Shown: positions 10,831-22,411 of the stretch, piece by piece
Layout: each line of letters starts with the position of its first letter
Position numbering within the stretch: position 1 is the stretch's first letter
DNA from: Glebionis coronaria
Lineage: Eukaryota; Streptophyta; Magnoliopsida; Asterales; Asteraceae
Reading direction: 5' to 3'
Length of the DNA: 64,000 nt
NCBI GenBank assembly: GCA_025667525.1
Contig: CM046878.1
Coordinates: 512,624,274 to 512,688,273 of the forward strand
Program-made: the position numbers and the translations under genes
The notes under the pieces: model-generated
The model's database searches: none
Told to the model about the DNA's origin: nothing
What the model saw: only the letters and a program-made list of their open reading frames with translations

Positions 10831-11160
10831 TTTCAAAACTTTGAACACAATTTTTTAAAGAATTTTTCAAAAGGATTTTCTAAATCTTTAAAATTTGTGT
10901 GTTCAAAATGTTTTGATAAAAAGTGCATGTCTTCTGGCATCGATAATATTTACGATACTAGAAATGTCATTCAATAATGACACGGGTTGTAAATAAAGTT
11001 CGAGCAGAAGTTCAAATGTTTTAAAACATTCTCAAAATGGTTTGCTATTATTTCAGATAGTAACCCGCTTTTCATATTAAAGTCAAGCATTTCACCGGAA
11101 AGCTTTAACTCAACAACGGGAATTAATTTTCTCGGGCATGGTTTATTTTATAACCATGTA
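10831..11160 (+). repeat. Diverged flank of the array, ancestral-type unit
   Basis: This part corresponds to the single-copy region of Cop-2 near 29780-30130 (minus strand): both have a long stem at the start (TGAACACA 10842-10849 with TGTGTTCA 10898-10905; in Cop-2 GAGCACA with TGTGCTC), then GGCATCGATAATAT, GACACGGGT, and a last stem-loop CTAT...ATAG at 11045-11060. It is probably the founding copy next to which the array grew. Confidence 0.65.
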
Positions 11161-13724
11161 AGGGATTGTGTTTACGTGATAACACAATCTAACATGAATA
11201 TATGTACGGGATTGCTTTTATGAAGTTATCATCTCCACCAACCGTAGCAATTTACAATTGATATCTACATACTCGACAATGCAACTACTCAAACGACGAC
11301 TACAACTCTTTCAATATAACACGGTTCAACAATTGAGGGGAGCAATTGTCCAACATTTAGAATCTTTGACGCTGAAAGTGCCAAGTTCACATATTGGTGT
11401 CAAGACAACGATATCAATCGTACACATGGAGTCAAGAGATAACTTCAGACGTGACGAGGCGACCAACATTCGTGAACAAGAACCATGTGATTCTTTCATA
11501 TGATGTTCTCCATCATTCAGGTCCAACCTCGTAAATCGCTAACCTTGTGAATACATTATCCTGTATGATCTTTGCATGTGATAAATACCTTACACTTGTG
11601 TTTAAAAGTTATTTCATTCATGTTTCAAGTACACCCTCATTAATTTGAGGGAGAGCTTATGTAAATCTTGAAGATAACTGGATTTGCATTTTTCTTCCCA
11701 AATTTTCTTAAAATACTATTAAATCAATTGATATTAAAAAAATCGATTGGGTTAATATTTTTAATATGTGGGAGAAAATGTGATTTAATATTGAGATCAA
11801 TAATGGTCTGACTTAATGTGCTGGCTCATCCCGACATGTGCGAAATGTTTTCGAATATCGTGGCATATGTTAAGGGGGACCAAAATGGATTTTGATATCA
11901 AAATGGATTTTATGGTGACATATACATACCCACAACCCATGTATTTCATGACGATGAAGATTGTGATGACATAAGGATGGTAGGATAGGTTAAAGTCCAA
12001 TGATTCTTCTAGAATCGAAGGAGTCTTCCCAAGGACATTTCATAGCTAGAAATAGTAGTCCTTAGGAAAGATGGAGAAAGATTGTGAACGTAGCTGAATG
12101 CCGACCAAGTACTTAAGTTATCACTGGAACAATCACAACAAGGTGCTAGTTATGACGTATTGGTAAGCATTGAAGGGGTTGAAGAATGAAAAAGAATTGT
12201 AAAGATAAAGGGTGTAAAGAAAGTAGCCCTCCTTACAACTTAGGCAGAAACCGGGTCAATTCATATGCTATTGAGATCATTTTTAATGATGCTCAATATT
12301 GAAGATAGACATCATAGACCCAGTGATGCAATGCACAACCCATCCCAGCTAACTCAGATATCTCTCAAAAGATATTTGTTTTAATCACATGGAGACAATG
12401 CATTATCTATTGATTTATTCACTTTGAATAAATTGGTATCGAAATGGTGGCGCTCCTCTCCAGCCTCCGATCACTAAAATCCAAAATGCACGATCGAGTC
12501 TAGAGCCATTTGAGATCATCAAATATCTCATTAGGAAACACTTTCATAATTCCTTGCTTCTTCACACACTGTGAAAAGTAAGAAAGATCTTAAGAGTCCT
12601 ATGCAAAATCTTCATGATCTTGCCTAAACATCTGAGTAATACGAAAGTATTTACAATGAAGATGGAAATCCTTCTTGAGCGAATATCAAAAAGCTCATAG
12701 TAGGTGACTTGTGCGATTCTTTATGAATCAAGCTTGTGATAACTGGAAAGCAACAATGGTTTAATTCTTAACTGAAATTAAACACGTTCCAAGCCTCTAC
12801 GCAATATCTTAGTGATATTGCCAGAATACTCAGAGTGACACTCTATAGTGTTCACAGTGATGAGTGGAAATCCTTCTAGTGTTAACATCAAACAGCACTT
12901 GGTAGATAACTTGCAAGATTCTATATGAATCAAGCTCGTGACAACTGGAAAGCAACGATGGTGCGATTCTTTAATGAATCAAACTTGTTCCAGGAATCGG
13001 ATTTGACGGCTTCAAATCATGCGGATATTATTATCCAAATGATTCCCTCTTTATGTTCGCAGTCAGCTTTGGAAGGTCGAATAAAGAGAACGGGTTTACC
13101 CGCAAAATCTTGTCAAGGAGGTTCTTAATTGAAACTACCTACCACAAGTACAATATTTTATATCGTTCAACGGTCTTAACTGACCGGAGGTAAAATACTA
13201 CCGAATTAGAATGAAATGTTCAAGGCCATTTCATCCGTGTATATGTTTTGTTGCTAACTGTCTTATGTAGCGTAACAAGAAGGTGGCATTGCGGTCTACT
13301 ATCCGAAAAGAAGTCGTCCTCACATGCTTATACTTTATGAACTTAATACTTCAACAAATTCAAGAAAGCCTAAAAGTCAAGTCTTCCGCTGTATCAAACT
13401 CTGAAGCTTTCAAGAATTTATAAAGGTATAAGTATGTGGAACATGAAGTCACGAGGAGGAAAATTTCACAAGTGATGAATGCACAAGGTCAAGGAAAGGA
13501 AACATGCTCAAGACTAAAGTCAAAGATCTCATCTACATATTCACAAGAACAAGATCGAAGACTCAAGCATAGTATGCTAGGTTTAAGATTTTGTAAAATG
13601 GTGTGACCTCCCTTAGGGGGAGATTGTTGGAAATACGTTTTTTCAAAGAAAGTCTCGGTCACATCATTGTTAGCATAGATCACGAGCTATATATTATTTA
13701 CGACATTGTAACTTGGAGTGACCT
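11161..13724 (+). other. Cop-1 3' tail, non-coding
   Basis: No gene is seen in these 2.5 kb. From about 12300 on it is alignable with the Cop-2 tail (16664-17843 and 29049 on, minus strand), for example CCAGTGATGCAATGCACAAC at 12320. A unit of ~200 bp is repeated: GGTGACTTGTGCGATTCTTT (12705) and GATAACTTGCAAGATTCTAT (about 12904) start the two copies. The 67-codon open stretch at 12925-13128 lies in the second copy and has no coding signs. Confidence 0.7.
12700..13010 (+). repeat. ~200-bp duplication in the Cop-1 tail
   Basis: Two copies of a unit containing GAATCAAGCTYGTGAYAACTGGAAAGCAAC, at about 12725 and 12925, spacing about 200. Cop-2 has the same unit twice at 17180-17560 with spacing about 212, so the duplication predates the split of the two families. 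Confidence 0.75.
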
Positions 13725-13739
13725 CCCTTAGGGGGAGAT
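13725..13739 (+). promoter_or_regulatory. Cop-1 polypurine tract
   Basis: CCTTAGGGGGAGATT directly before the 3' LTR, the plus-strand priming site. The same words occur about 116 bases upstream (13612-13626). Confidence 0.85.
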
Positions 13740-14042
13740 TGTTGGAAATACATTTTTACTTATTTAGAAAGGATCGGTCACTCCAACAATATAAACGTAG
13801 ATTGGGCTCGTGATCCAATATGTAATCAATATAGCCCATCAAGCCCACATGTAGGGTGGGCTATATATACCCCCTCCTAGCATGTTAGGAGGGGTTTGTC
13901 ATTTAGTAGTTCACTTATTCATTTCATCTTTCTCTCCATTCTCTCCTTTCTCTCTCTAACTTTCCCTCTCTAGTTCTTCATCTTCCTCCCTTCTTTAGAT
14001 CATTCAAACACTTGTACAATCCTAAGAAACTAAGGACCTACA
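13740..14042 (+). repeat. Cop-1 3' LTR
   Basis: 303 bp, TGTTGG...CCTACA, colinear with the 5' LTR with about nine base differences by eye. TATA box at 13862-13869. Confidence 0.93.
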
Positions 14043-14047
14043 CTCTC
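14043..14047. repeat. Target-site duplication CTCTC, right copy (Cop-1)
   Basis: Second copy of the CTCTC at 4013-4017; Ath-1 sequence resumes here. Confidence 0.93.
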
Positions 14048-15494
14048 TTTTTGAACCGTGCATGAAATTTCAGGTATACGAGGGTGTGCACACTTTTCCT
14101 TGGTCACCACGTTCATTCCCTCGACTTTAGAACATGAAGGCATTTTAGAAGTCGAGGGTAGACACTCTAAAACCCTCAAGGTTTTTAGGGAATCGAACGA
14201 CATTTTCCACTAGACGAGGCAGCTTTAACGTGTTCCTTCGGATTAGTCACGGTATCACTAGGTAACTACTCGATGACGCACCCGAAGGCTTGTTCATTAC
14301 GGCCGAAAATATCTTTTTAATTTCGATTTTTCCTAGTTCAATTTTAGTGTTTTGATTTCTCAACGTAGTGGAAAATTCGTTTTTCAAAGTACCAATTTGT
14401 CCCCATAATCGTCTCATATTAGCCTCATTCGTTTTCATGTAATTCGAAACTCGTTTGACGAACTATTTTGATTAGAATTAAAGTTCCCTTGGTTTTGATT
14501 AATTCTTTGAAAATTCCCTTGATTGTTGTTTTGAAAATTTGAGTTTTGGTTGTTATTATTATCACGATTTTGCCAACTCAAATTACGACCTTGATTAAAA
14601 TTTCCTTAATTAAAAAAAATTCCTTGTTGATTATTATTCCATTGAGAATTGTTACGTTAAAAATTGTTGATTATTATTCCTCGCGATTAGAATTACAAAC
14701 ATTGGCGACATTCACTCAGTGTGCAACGGAGTTGAAAACCTTGGATCCATTTCCGATAATCATTAAAGCGTCTTTCGAAGTTTTACACAAACAATTTCCA
14801 CCGGCGGCGAAATTTAACGAATCTTGTTCTTGAAAATTAAGACCGTTATAAAAAGTGTCGATTTGGTGTAACTCGGAAAATCCATGGTGAGGACATTGCC
14901 TAAGAAATTCCTTCAAACGATCCCACGCGTCTCTAAACTATTCATTCGACTTTTTTTCGAACCTCGTGATCTTATTTTCGAGAAACGTGGTCTTAGACGG
15001 TGGAAAAAAATGATTAACGAATTTGGAAACGAGATCCTTCCACGTAATTATGGAATTAGGTGGCTCTTTCTCGTACCAATCCTTGGCGGAACCATCGAGC
15101 GAGTACGAAAATAGCATTAGCTTAACGACATCGGTGTCGACGTTTTTAAACTTGCTCGTGGCTAAAAGACGATCAAAATTTCAAATGTGATCGTGAGGAT
15201 TATCCGCCTCACGACCTCTAAACTTTGTCGCTTGAATCAAGGATAGCATTCCACTCTTGATTTCAAAATTCTCCGCTTTGATTGCGGGAATTACGATCGC
15301 GTCTACATAACCGGTGGGTGCTTGGAGCAATTCCATCATCGAACGATTGTCGGCCATCTCGTCTACGGTTTCGAAAACGATATTATAGGAACGTTCGTGT
15401 CTAAAGTTCGTCTACGTCGTCGATTCCTTAGATTTCGATTGCGTCGATTCGAAACGTCGCTAGAATTCGTATAATCCTTCGATCGAGTGCGCAT
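14048..15494 (-). pseudogene. Ath-1 gag, broken
   Basis: Read leftwards from ATG at 15494 (MRTRSK). After a frameshift the frame at 15357 gives MADNRSMMELLQAPTGYVD, then an in-frame TGA near 15185, then SLDGSAKDWYEKEPPNSI, the capsid core of Ty3/Athila gag. Further on comes 'QCPHHGFSELHQIDTFYNGL' with 'LNFAAGG' (14716-14916), an Asn/Gln-rich stretch (14440-14680) and a linker (14247-14438). The protein would form the particle that packages the RNA. Several frameshifts and stops make it a clear pseudogene. It is cut by Cop-1 at 14047/4013 before the protease. Confidence 0.83.
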
Positions 15495-16268
15495 GCACTA
15501 ACGTACAAATGGGGGGGGGTAGCATAGAAGAATATTTTTGGTGTTTTTAAACTTTTTCAAAAAAATTTGGTTTTTGATTGTTTTTAATTATTTTTGGATT
15601 TTTGGTGTATTACGTAGAAATTAATCTACAAGAATTATCCATTAATCAAAGGTTTTGATTAATGAATCCAAGAAGAATGGAGGAGTTTACGTCAAGTAAA
15701 AACCCTCATCGAATTTGAAACGTTGGCGGAACGCCAAAACGTTTCGAGGTTAAATAATAAAAACTCACAAAAATAGATGTATTAATACTTGATGGCAAAC
15801 CCTTAATCAATCATCACTAAATTGATACGCACAAGCGAGCGGGGAAAACGAGGCGGCGCTAAGCACATAAGAGTCTTTTCTCCTTAGGTCATGAAATACA
15901 ACCGCCTTATACCCACCTTATAGTTTGTATCAATTGAGATTAAACTAGTTAAAAGTATTTATCTATTTTGCCTTTGATTTTTGTTGGAATTCGATACGCT
16001 CGATAATGACCGGAACGCCCACTATCGATGTGCGATTTCTCGAGTATTTGGATACTATTGTTTATTAATTGTTCTACGTAATATAATATAGTATTCACAA
16101 AAAGAAAAACGCTAAAATAAAAAAGATTTATGTGTTAATTGTGGCACAATTAAACACGATTTATTTGGATATTTATTTATAGTAGAAAAAATAAAAACGA
16201 GTATGTACGCTATATACATTTTCCAAGAATGAAAAGCAAAAACGTACTACTCACACAAACATGATATG
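15495..16268 (-). other. Ath-1 5' leader, non-coding
   Basis: About 770 bases between the gag start and the Cop-2 insertion; the other ~13 bases before the primer site are at 50162-50173. No gene. A G tract (nine G) is at 15511-15519, and a palindrome AACGTTTCGAGG / AAACGTTGGCGGAACGCCAAAACGTTT-like stretch lies near 15719-15750. Confidence 0.6.
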
Positions 16269-16273
16269 TATAT
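16269..16273. repeat. Target-site duplication TATAT, left copy (Cop-2)
   Basis: TATAT before the left LTR recurs at 50157-50161 after the right LTR, 34 kb away. Confidence 0.9.
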
Positions 16274-16647
16274 TGTAGAAATGAACACACGACTTATAGT
16301 GCAAGAAATAGAGATGATGAAGAACAAGATTAAACCAAAAAGAAAGATTAGATTAGATGAAGAATAAAGAGAAAACAAAAAGGTTATGAATTCCTAGTGA
16401 GAGAAAGACAAATGTTTCTCTCTCTACAATCTATGAAAATGGAAAAAACACACACACTCAAATGAGGTGCTAGGGGCCTTTTATACTACAAGTGTAAAGT
16501 ATAGAAGGCCTTCCTCATTTGAGTGTTCGGGACTAATTCCCGTTACACACATAACATTATACTAGAACTCTCAAAACCATTATGTAGCATTTTCCACGAG
16601 CTTCGCAACGGTATATTATATGACCATCACTTTAAATACGGCTAACA
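16274..16647 (-). repeat. Cop-2 3' LTR (left end)
   Basis: Matches 49783-50156. On the minus strand it starts TGTTAGCC and ends TTTCTACA. The TATA box of the right copy (TATATA) is changed here to TATAGA when read on the plus strand. Confidence 0.94.
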
Positions 16648-16663
16648 ATCTCCCCCTAAGGGG
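16648..16663 (-). promoter_or_regulatory. Cop-2 polypurine tract
   Basis: Minus strand CCCTTAGGGGGAGAT next to the 3' LTR; the same core as in Cop-1. Confidence 0.85.
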
Positions 16664-17843
16664 TGGTCATGTAATATGTGACTTCACTTCTTTGATGTTG
16701 CAGACTTTGAAGCTCGTTGCCTTGAGAGTTCTTTTATAGTTCCTTTCATGACTTGTGATCTTGGATCTTTGATCTTTGCCTTGACTTGATCTTAAAACTT
16801 TGCCATCTTGTGTTCTTGTGTCTTTCCCCACATACTTAAACTTTGATTTTATATGAAAGCTTGTTAACAATCTCCCTTGATCATCAGAGTAGCAGAAGTC
16901 TTTGTCTTTAGATGTTCTTGATCTTTCTTCAGTTACATGAGCATGTGGTCTTGAATTATGACTCTTGAGGTTACGCCACCGTTTGCATTCCTCCTGTTTC
17001 CCGTTATACAGTACGAATACTGTACCTGTGATTAGGTAAGTTCAAAGAACTTCCTTGACAGGGTTTCCGGCTGTGGTAGCCGTTCTCATTACTTGAACAT
17101 CTCGAAAGATAGTTCATAGTAAAGAGTGAATCATGCAGTTCCATTCTGCTAATTAAGTCATCAATTCATTTCCTGGAACAAGTTTGAATCAATTAAGAAC
17201 CAAACCATTGTTGCTTTCCAGTTGACACAAGTTTGATTCGTATAGAATCTCACAAGTTACCTACCGCAGTGCTGTTTGATGATGACACTGGAAGGATTTC
17301 CATTCGTCACAGTAAATACTAAGAAGTATTACTCTGAATGTTCTGGCAAGATCATAAAGATATTGCGTCAAGACCTGGAACGAGTTTGAATCAAGAAAGA
17401 ATCAAACTACTGTTGCTTTCCAGTTAACATATGTTTAATTCAAGTGAATCTTACATATGACCTACCGCAGTGTTGTTTGATGTTAACACTGGAAGGATTT
17501 CCATTCATCACTGTGAATACTAAAGAGTATCACTCTGAATGTTCTGGCAATATCACAAGGATAGAGCGTAGGACTCTGTAAATTATCGCTTGTGTTCTAA
17601 TGATGAACAATAATTGATATATGGAATAAGTGTCCTAATGAGATTTTAGATGAATCTCATTGCCTCTAGACTCTATAAGTGCACGTTTATTTGGTGATCG
17701 GAGGCTGGAGCAGACTGCCACCTTTTCAATATCTACTATCTCGGAGTGAGAAAGTTGATAGAAATGAGTTGAACTCCGTGACAATAAAACAAACTTCTTT
17801 TGAGAGAAGCTTGAGTAGGCTGGGAAGGGTTGTGCATTGCATC
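16664..17843 (-). other. Cop-2 3' tail, distal part, non-coding
   Basis: No gene. A ~212-bp unit occurs twice (about 17182-17393 and 17394-17580), both with TTGCTTTCCAGTT and GGAAGGATTTCCATTC. It matches the Cop-1 tail at 12700-13010. The tail continues at 29049 after the Chr-2 insertion. Confidence 0.75.
17839..17843. repeat. Target-site duplication GCATC, left copy (Chr-2)
   Basis: GCATC before the 5' LTR recurs at 29044-29048. Across the insertion the Cop-2 tail reads through in register with Cop-1 near 12310-12340. Confidence 0.94.
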
Positions 17844-20741
17844 TGTAAAACCAGCATGCTTTTACCATGAATAGTACCCTTAAGATCGTACGTACTAGAT
17901 TAAAACTTTCCTTTTATAGCATGATTACGTTCACGTGTTAGAATTTTACGTATTACGTACGTGATAGAACACGATAAGTATTTATTACGTACGAACACAC
18001 AGTAATTATTTAAACAATAATTAATCACGAACATGCGATCATGAACGTAAATTAATCACGAGCTAATATCAATTACGTATGTATATATTTATTACGAACA
18101 CGAATAAATATATTAAGTCACGGTTATTATTTAACGAGAACACATAAAACACGAACAAGACTAAACACGAACGAACACTAAAATAAATAGACTCGGGAAA
18201 AGGTACGGGTACCCCATGTGGGGCCCCCTACCCGCGGCTACACCAAAGAGATGGGCCAAGCCCATCTAAGTTTTACTAACAAGGGTTAAGGTGAAATCTT
18301 TTGGTCATTTTCACTTTACATTAAATTAAACAAAAACCCTAAAAAGATTTTTGCTCCTTCCTTCTTGCTCTCTCTTGGCCGCCTCATATACAAGACACAA
18401 AGGGGGTGTTTGTTTGATTTTTGATCTTGAATTTGGTGCAAGTGTTCGTGTGTGTTCATCCTCGTTTGATCCACGCATTCGGTATACCTTTTTAATCCTT
18501 TTTCTTTTGTTTTGATTTAATAAATTAAATAAGAACATGATGTTTTTAAAAAGCTAATTAAAAACATAAATCAAACATGTAAATGGTTATGGGGTAAATC
18601 AAAACGGATGATTTAGGGGTGTTTGTTGTGGCCGGCGCCTAAATCGAACCCAAGGGAGTCTCGGCTTGGCTTATGGACCACCACCGAGACCTTAAGGTCT
18701 CGGTTTGGTGGTGTGGGTCCCACGGCAGCAACAAACAAGGGGGAACCCCGATGTGGTTCGGGGTATGGAGTTGATTACGGGTCCGGTTCATGGTTTCTAG
18801 TCACGTCCGGTTCATGGTTTATGTTAAGGTTATGTTTTTAAATAATCATATGTTAAAAATTAAATTAATAAAATATGACATGATTAATTTAATAAAACAT
18901 GACTTAGGTTATAATTTGGAATTTTAACCTAAGTATGTATATTTATCTAGACTTTATAATTAATTAATTATTAAAAACCATGGCTATAATTAATTAATTA
19001 ACATGACTTAGGTTATATTATTAATAATTAATAATACATGTTTTAACTTAAGTATTTAACTTTATTTAATTAAAAACATGATATATTTAATTAAATACTT
19101 TTAACCTATAATTTATTTAAGTACATGTAATAATTAATAAACTATACCTTATATCATTATAACTTAGAAAAATAATCAGAAAACACTTAAGCTTATATAC
19201 TTAGCTTATTTAACCAGCTTATATCTAATTATGGAAACTTTCTATTTTTAGAAACTTATTTAATTAAGGCAACTAATCTATTTATGGAAACTTTCTGTTT
19301 TTAGAAACTTATCTATTTTAAGCAGTAATTCTATTTTTGTAAACTTTCTATTTTTGGAAACTTTATATTTTTGGAAACTTTCTATTTTTTTGGAAACTTT
19401 CTATTTTTGGAAACTTTCTATTTTTGGAAACTTTCTATTTTTGGTAACTTCTATTTTAGGAAACCTGCTATTTTTAGAAAGTTACTTACTCAAGAAATAC
19501 ATAAATACACAGTGAGTATAATAATACATGAAATACAAGAAATACTTAATCAGGATAGACAGAATATAAGATAAACACAGTTTAAGGCTTAAAACAGTAA
19601 AACATGACATGAACGTATAAAATAAGCTAAGACATGACATAAAACCAGTTACGTATTTAGTAATCAGATACTTATACACGTATGTATTTATGTAGCATTA
19701 GTGATACCGAAGTAGGATTTCTCCTCAGTTCGTCTTCTTCGTTCACTGGACATAACGTACGGATTCCCGTCCTTTCAGTATGGACATTCTTTCCTTATTA
19801 GGATTCCCCGTATGCAGCCAACTGTTTTCCCGTAGTATAAGTTTATATGTTTGATTTTCTTATGTTTAATCTAGAATACCTATAGCCATATACATGCATG
19901 ACCAGTTTCACCTAGTTATGGAGGTACCATAACCATAACATTAGAGGCACTGGTGTTATGACTTCCCCACGGCGGAGTGATTGCTCGTGGCGTCCCTTCA
20001 GCTTTTGGCCATATTATTATATTTATCATGTGGGGCATATGGGTGCATCCTAGTTACATGTTTTTCAGCACATTACTTAGTGTGAATGTGGTGTGTGCCT
20101 TGCATCCTTCACAAGGAGCTGATCCCTCCTACCCAAACCAGTATATTTAAATTAGAGGCAGCCCCTATAATTTGCATGATGAGGTCACCCCTCTAAGTAT
20201 TCATGCACGGTGGATTTTCATGACCTATATTGGCTAATGGTAGAATATGTTAAACAATTTTTATAAGATAAACATAAGGCTTTTCAAACTATAAAACCAG
20301 TTTTACCAAGACTTAACCAGGTTATTCAGGACTTAGTTTCTTCCGCTGTTGTATGTTATATGTTTATACTATTCATGCTCTATTGTACATCCGTGCACTA
20401 AGCGTATTGCTCAGCCGTTTTCCTTTTCTATGTTCCCAAAACGGCAGGTACTCAGGGACGCTCGTAGACTTTAAGCGTACGTGCATATGGACTGGAAGCT
20501 TTCTAGCCTTTCTTTACTTTATGAATTATGTTTACTTTGATACTCTTGCTATGGACATTGTTTAGTCCTTTCATTTACAGTACTTATGTTTGTGTGTGAT
20601 GAGCTTTACTTTTGGACTACCGATGTTTGATTCCGGTATTTTCCTTTTATGGTCATGTAATGTTTAGACATTTATCCTTGTATGCTTTGATGACACGCCA
20701 TAATTACGCGTGACATTCCATTATCAAAATGGGGTGTTACA
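17844..20741 (+). repeat. Chr-2 5' LTR
   Basis: TGTAAAACC...GTTACA, 2898 bp. It contains the 17-bp array (19230-19489), short inverted repeats of GAGACC/GGTCTC near 18657-18706, and a possible splice donor GGCAG|GTACTC at 20444. No gene is seen in it. Confidence 0.95.
19230..19489 (+). repeat. 17-bp array in the Chr-2 5' LTR
   Basis: Copies of TTTTTGGAAACTTTCTA; fewer intact units than in the 3' LTR and in Chr-1. Confidence 0.85.
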
Positions 20742-20745
20742 ATTA

Positions 20746-20758
20746 TGGTATCACAGCC
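20746..20758 (+). promoter_or_regulatory. Chr-2 primer binding site (tRNA-iMet type)
   Basis: TGGTATCACAGCC, four bases after the LTR end, matches TGGTATCAGAGCC with one change. Confidence 0.9.
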
Positions 20759-21190
20759 AAGCCTTCGACCTGTTGGCTCTCAAAATATGACCTGTGATTA
20801 GTGGGTAGTCACTATGGTCTTCCTAGAATTGACAGTCGTTTTCATGCATTCATCATTTTTATGCATACATATATATGTCATTGTCGCAGGTTTATGACTA
20901 AGTAATGGTTGGTACAGGACTGGCCCTATTTAATCGCATGTATTTTATCGAAACTTTTAAATTTGGGACCGACCCATAGGCGTCCCCTCGCCATGTCTTT
21001 TATTTTGGGTGAACTGACCATAGGCGTTCACTCTCGAGCATACAAAAGTTTTCATAAAACTGCATCATGCATTCATACACAAATTTTCTTGCATAAAATC
21101 TTTCTCTGAAATTATTGGTATAAATTTTTTTCATGTATATACATTTTATGTTTTGATCTGTTAATCATATGTTTTATGTTATACTGTCAG
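20759..21190 (+). other. Chr-2 5' leader
   Basis: No gene. It contains two related lines ending TTTTGGG...GACC...CATAGGCGT (20960-21030) and ends in TACTGTCAG directly before the gag ATG, so a leader splice acceptor is possible. Confidence 0.55.
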
Positions 21191-21963
21191 ATGGTTCTCA
21201 CACGCGAATAGGAACAACTCAATGCCGCAATCCAAGCTGCAATGCAAGCTTTGCTTCCTCAACTAAGGAACGACATCAGGGCTGAGGTTCAAGCTGCCAA
21301 CAATCAGCAGCATAACCAAGCACCTCCTCCTCCTCCTCCTCCTCCAGTGACATTGGCAGTATGGCTGGAGAGATTCAACAAGCTCCGTCCTCGAGCTTTT
21401 GAGAAAACAGATAGCCCTAGTGATGCTGAAAGCTGGTTGGCTCACATCGAGAAGATTTTCAATGCTATGGGTTGTGACCCCGCGTTCAAGGCGAGGTTGG
21501 AATGCTACCGGTTCGAAGGCGATGTGTTAAATTGGTGGTTAGCGTTGATGCAGTTTGAGGGAGGTGACGATTGGGTGGCTGGTTTCACATGGGCTCAGTT
21601 CAAAGATAGGGTGATGGAGCAGTTCTTTCCCAAGGCTGAGCAAGACAAGCTCAAGAGGGAGTACCATGGGATCTGACAAAGAGCTGGGGAGAATAGCAAT
21701 GAGTTTATGTAGCGCTTTATTCGCTTAGTTGGTTTCCTTGATGCAGCGGCAGGTACTCCTGAAGAGTAGGCACACCACTTTAGTGTTGCAGGTACTCCTA
21801 AAGAGCAGGCACACCACTTTAGGGGGGCTCTTCGAACATCGGTTGCAAACAATCTGGTGTGTGCTACGTTCAACACTGTAGCACAAGTGGCCGATGCAGC
21901 ACGTAAGCTGGAAATGCTGCAGGAGAGAGATGAGTTCGGGGAAGCTGAGAGACCCGACAAGAG

Positions 21964-22047
21964 GTAAACATTCGTATTCAAGCGGTGACCAATCCATATT
22001 CTTTTAGTATATGTCAATTATTCATCTCTTTAAATTGTATCTTCCAG
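21964..22047 (+). other. Chr-2 gag intron 1 (84 bp)
   Basis: GTAAACATTC...ATCTTCCAG. Removing it joins codon AG|G and keeps 'DKRQKTGDR' in frame, the expected family sequence. AT-rich, unlike the exons. Confidence 0.82.
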
Positions 22048-22197
22048 GCAGAAAACTGGGGACCGGTCTCAGCCGGCTACTCAGCAGTAGCCTCATCAGC
22101 CCAAGGGAAACGGTCAGACTAACGACCATTCTGCTACGGATAGGCGTGGCGGTAATGATAACTACCGTAACAACGCTGGACACTCCAACGGCAGCAG

Positions 22198-22274
22198 GTC
22201 CTAATACTTACGCATTTTCTTATGATTTCATGTTATAATTCATATTCTGACACTTTAGCAAAACTTCTACCAGG
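22198..22274 (+). other. Chr-2 gag intron 2 (77 bp)
   Basis: GTCCTAATAC...TTCTACCAG. Joins AG|G and keeps the frame into NHGNGRDQNQRG. AT-rich. Confidence 0.8.
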
Positions 22275-22338
22275 AACCATGGTAACGGTAGGGACCAGAA
22301 CCAGAGAGGTTCCCAACCTAGCCGTCCAGCTATCACTG

Positions 22339-22411
22339 GTATTCAATCTTACGATTATCCGCATTGTCCTTTATACCCTATTATCATGTCTTATGTAAAA
22401 TGTTTTACCAG
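22339..22411 (+). other. Chr-2 gag intron 3 (73 bp)
   Basis: GTATTCAATC...TTTTACCAG. Joins G|GT and keeps the frame into PQPARAPAGGYTHP and the zinc knuckle. Confidence 0.82.

Larger units (their letters stand above)
4018..14042 (+). mobile_element. Cop-1: complete non-autonomous Ty1/copia-related element
   Basis: It is 10,025 bp with two 303-bp LTRs (TGTTGG...CTACA), a tRNA-iMet-type primer site, a polypurine tract and a perfect 5-bp target duplication. Inside it has a 2.3-kb leader, one long broken reading frame (6658-8891), a ~152-bp structured tandem array and a long 3' tail. There is no reverse transcriptase, integrase, RNase H or CCHC capsid region, so it must have moved with enzymes supplied by a relative. 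The 3' tail and the reading frame's zinc-like domain resemble those of Cop-2, which is a likely helper family. LTR divergence is about 9 of 303 bases by eye. Confidence 0.92.

Noticed and set aside
14546..15114. Plus-strand frames of 76-95 codons
   Set aside because: Antisense to Ath-1 gag, which explains the conservation.
20353..20565. 70-codon frame in the Chr-2 LTR, repeated at 28655-28867
   Set aside because: Lies in LTR, no motif, differs at its end between copies.
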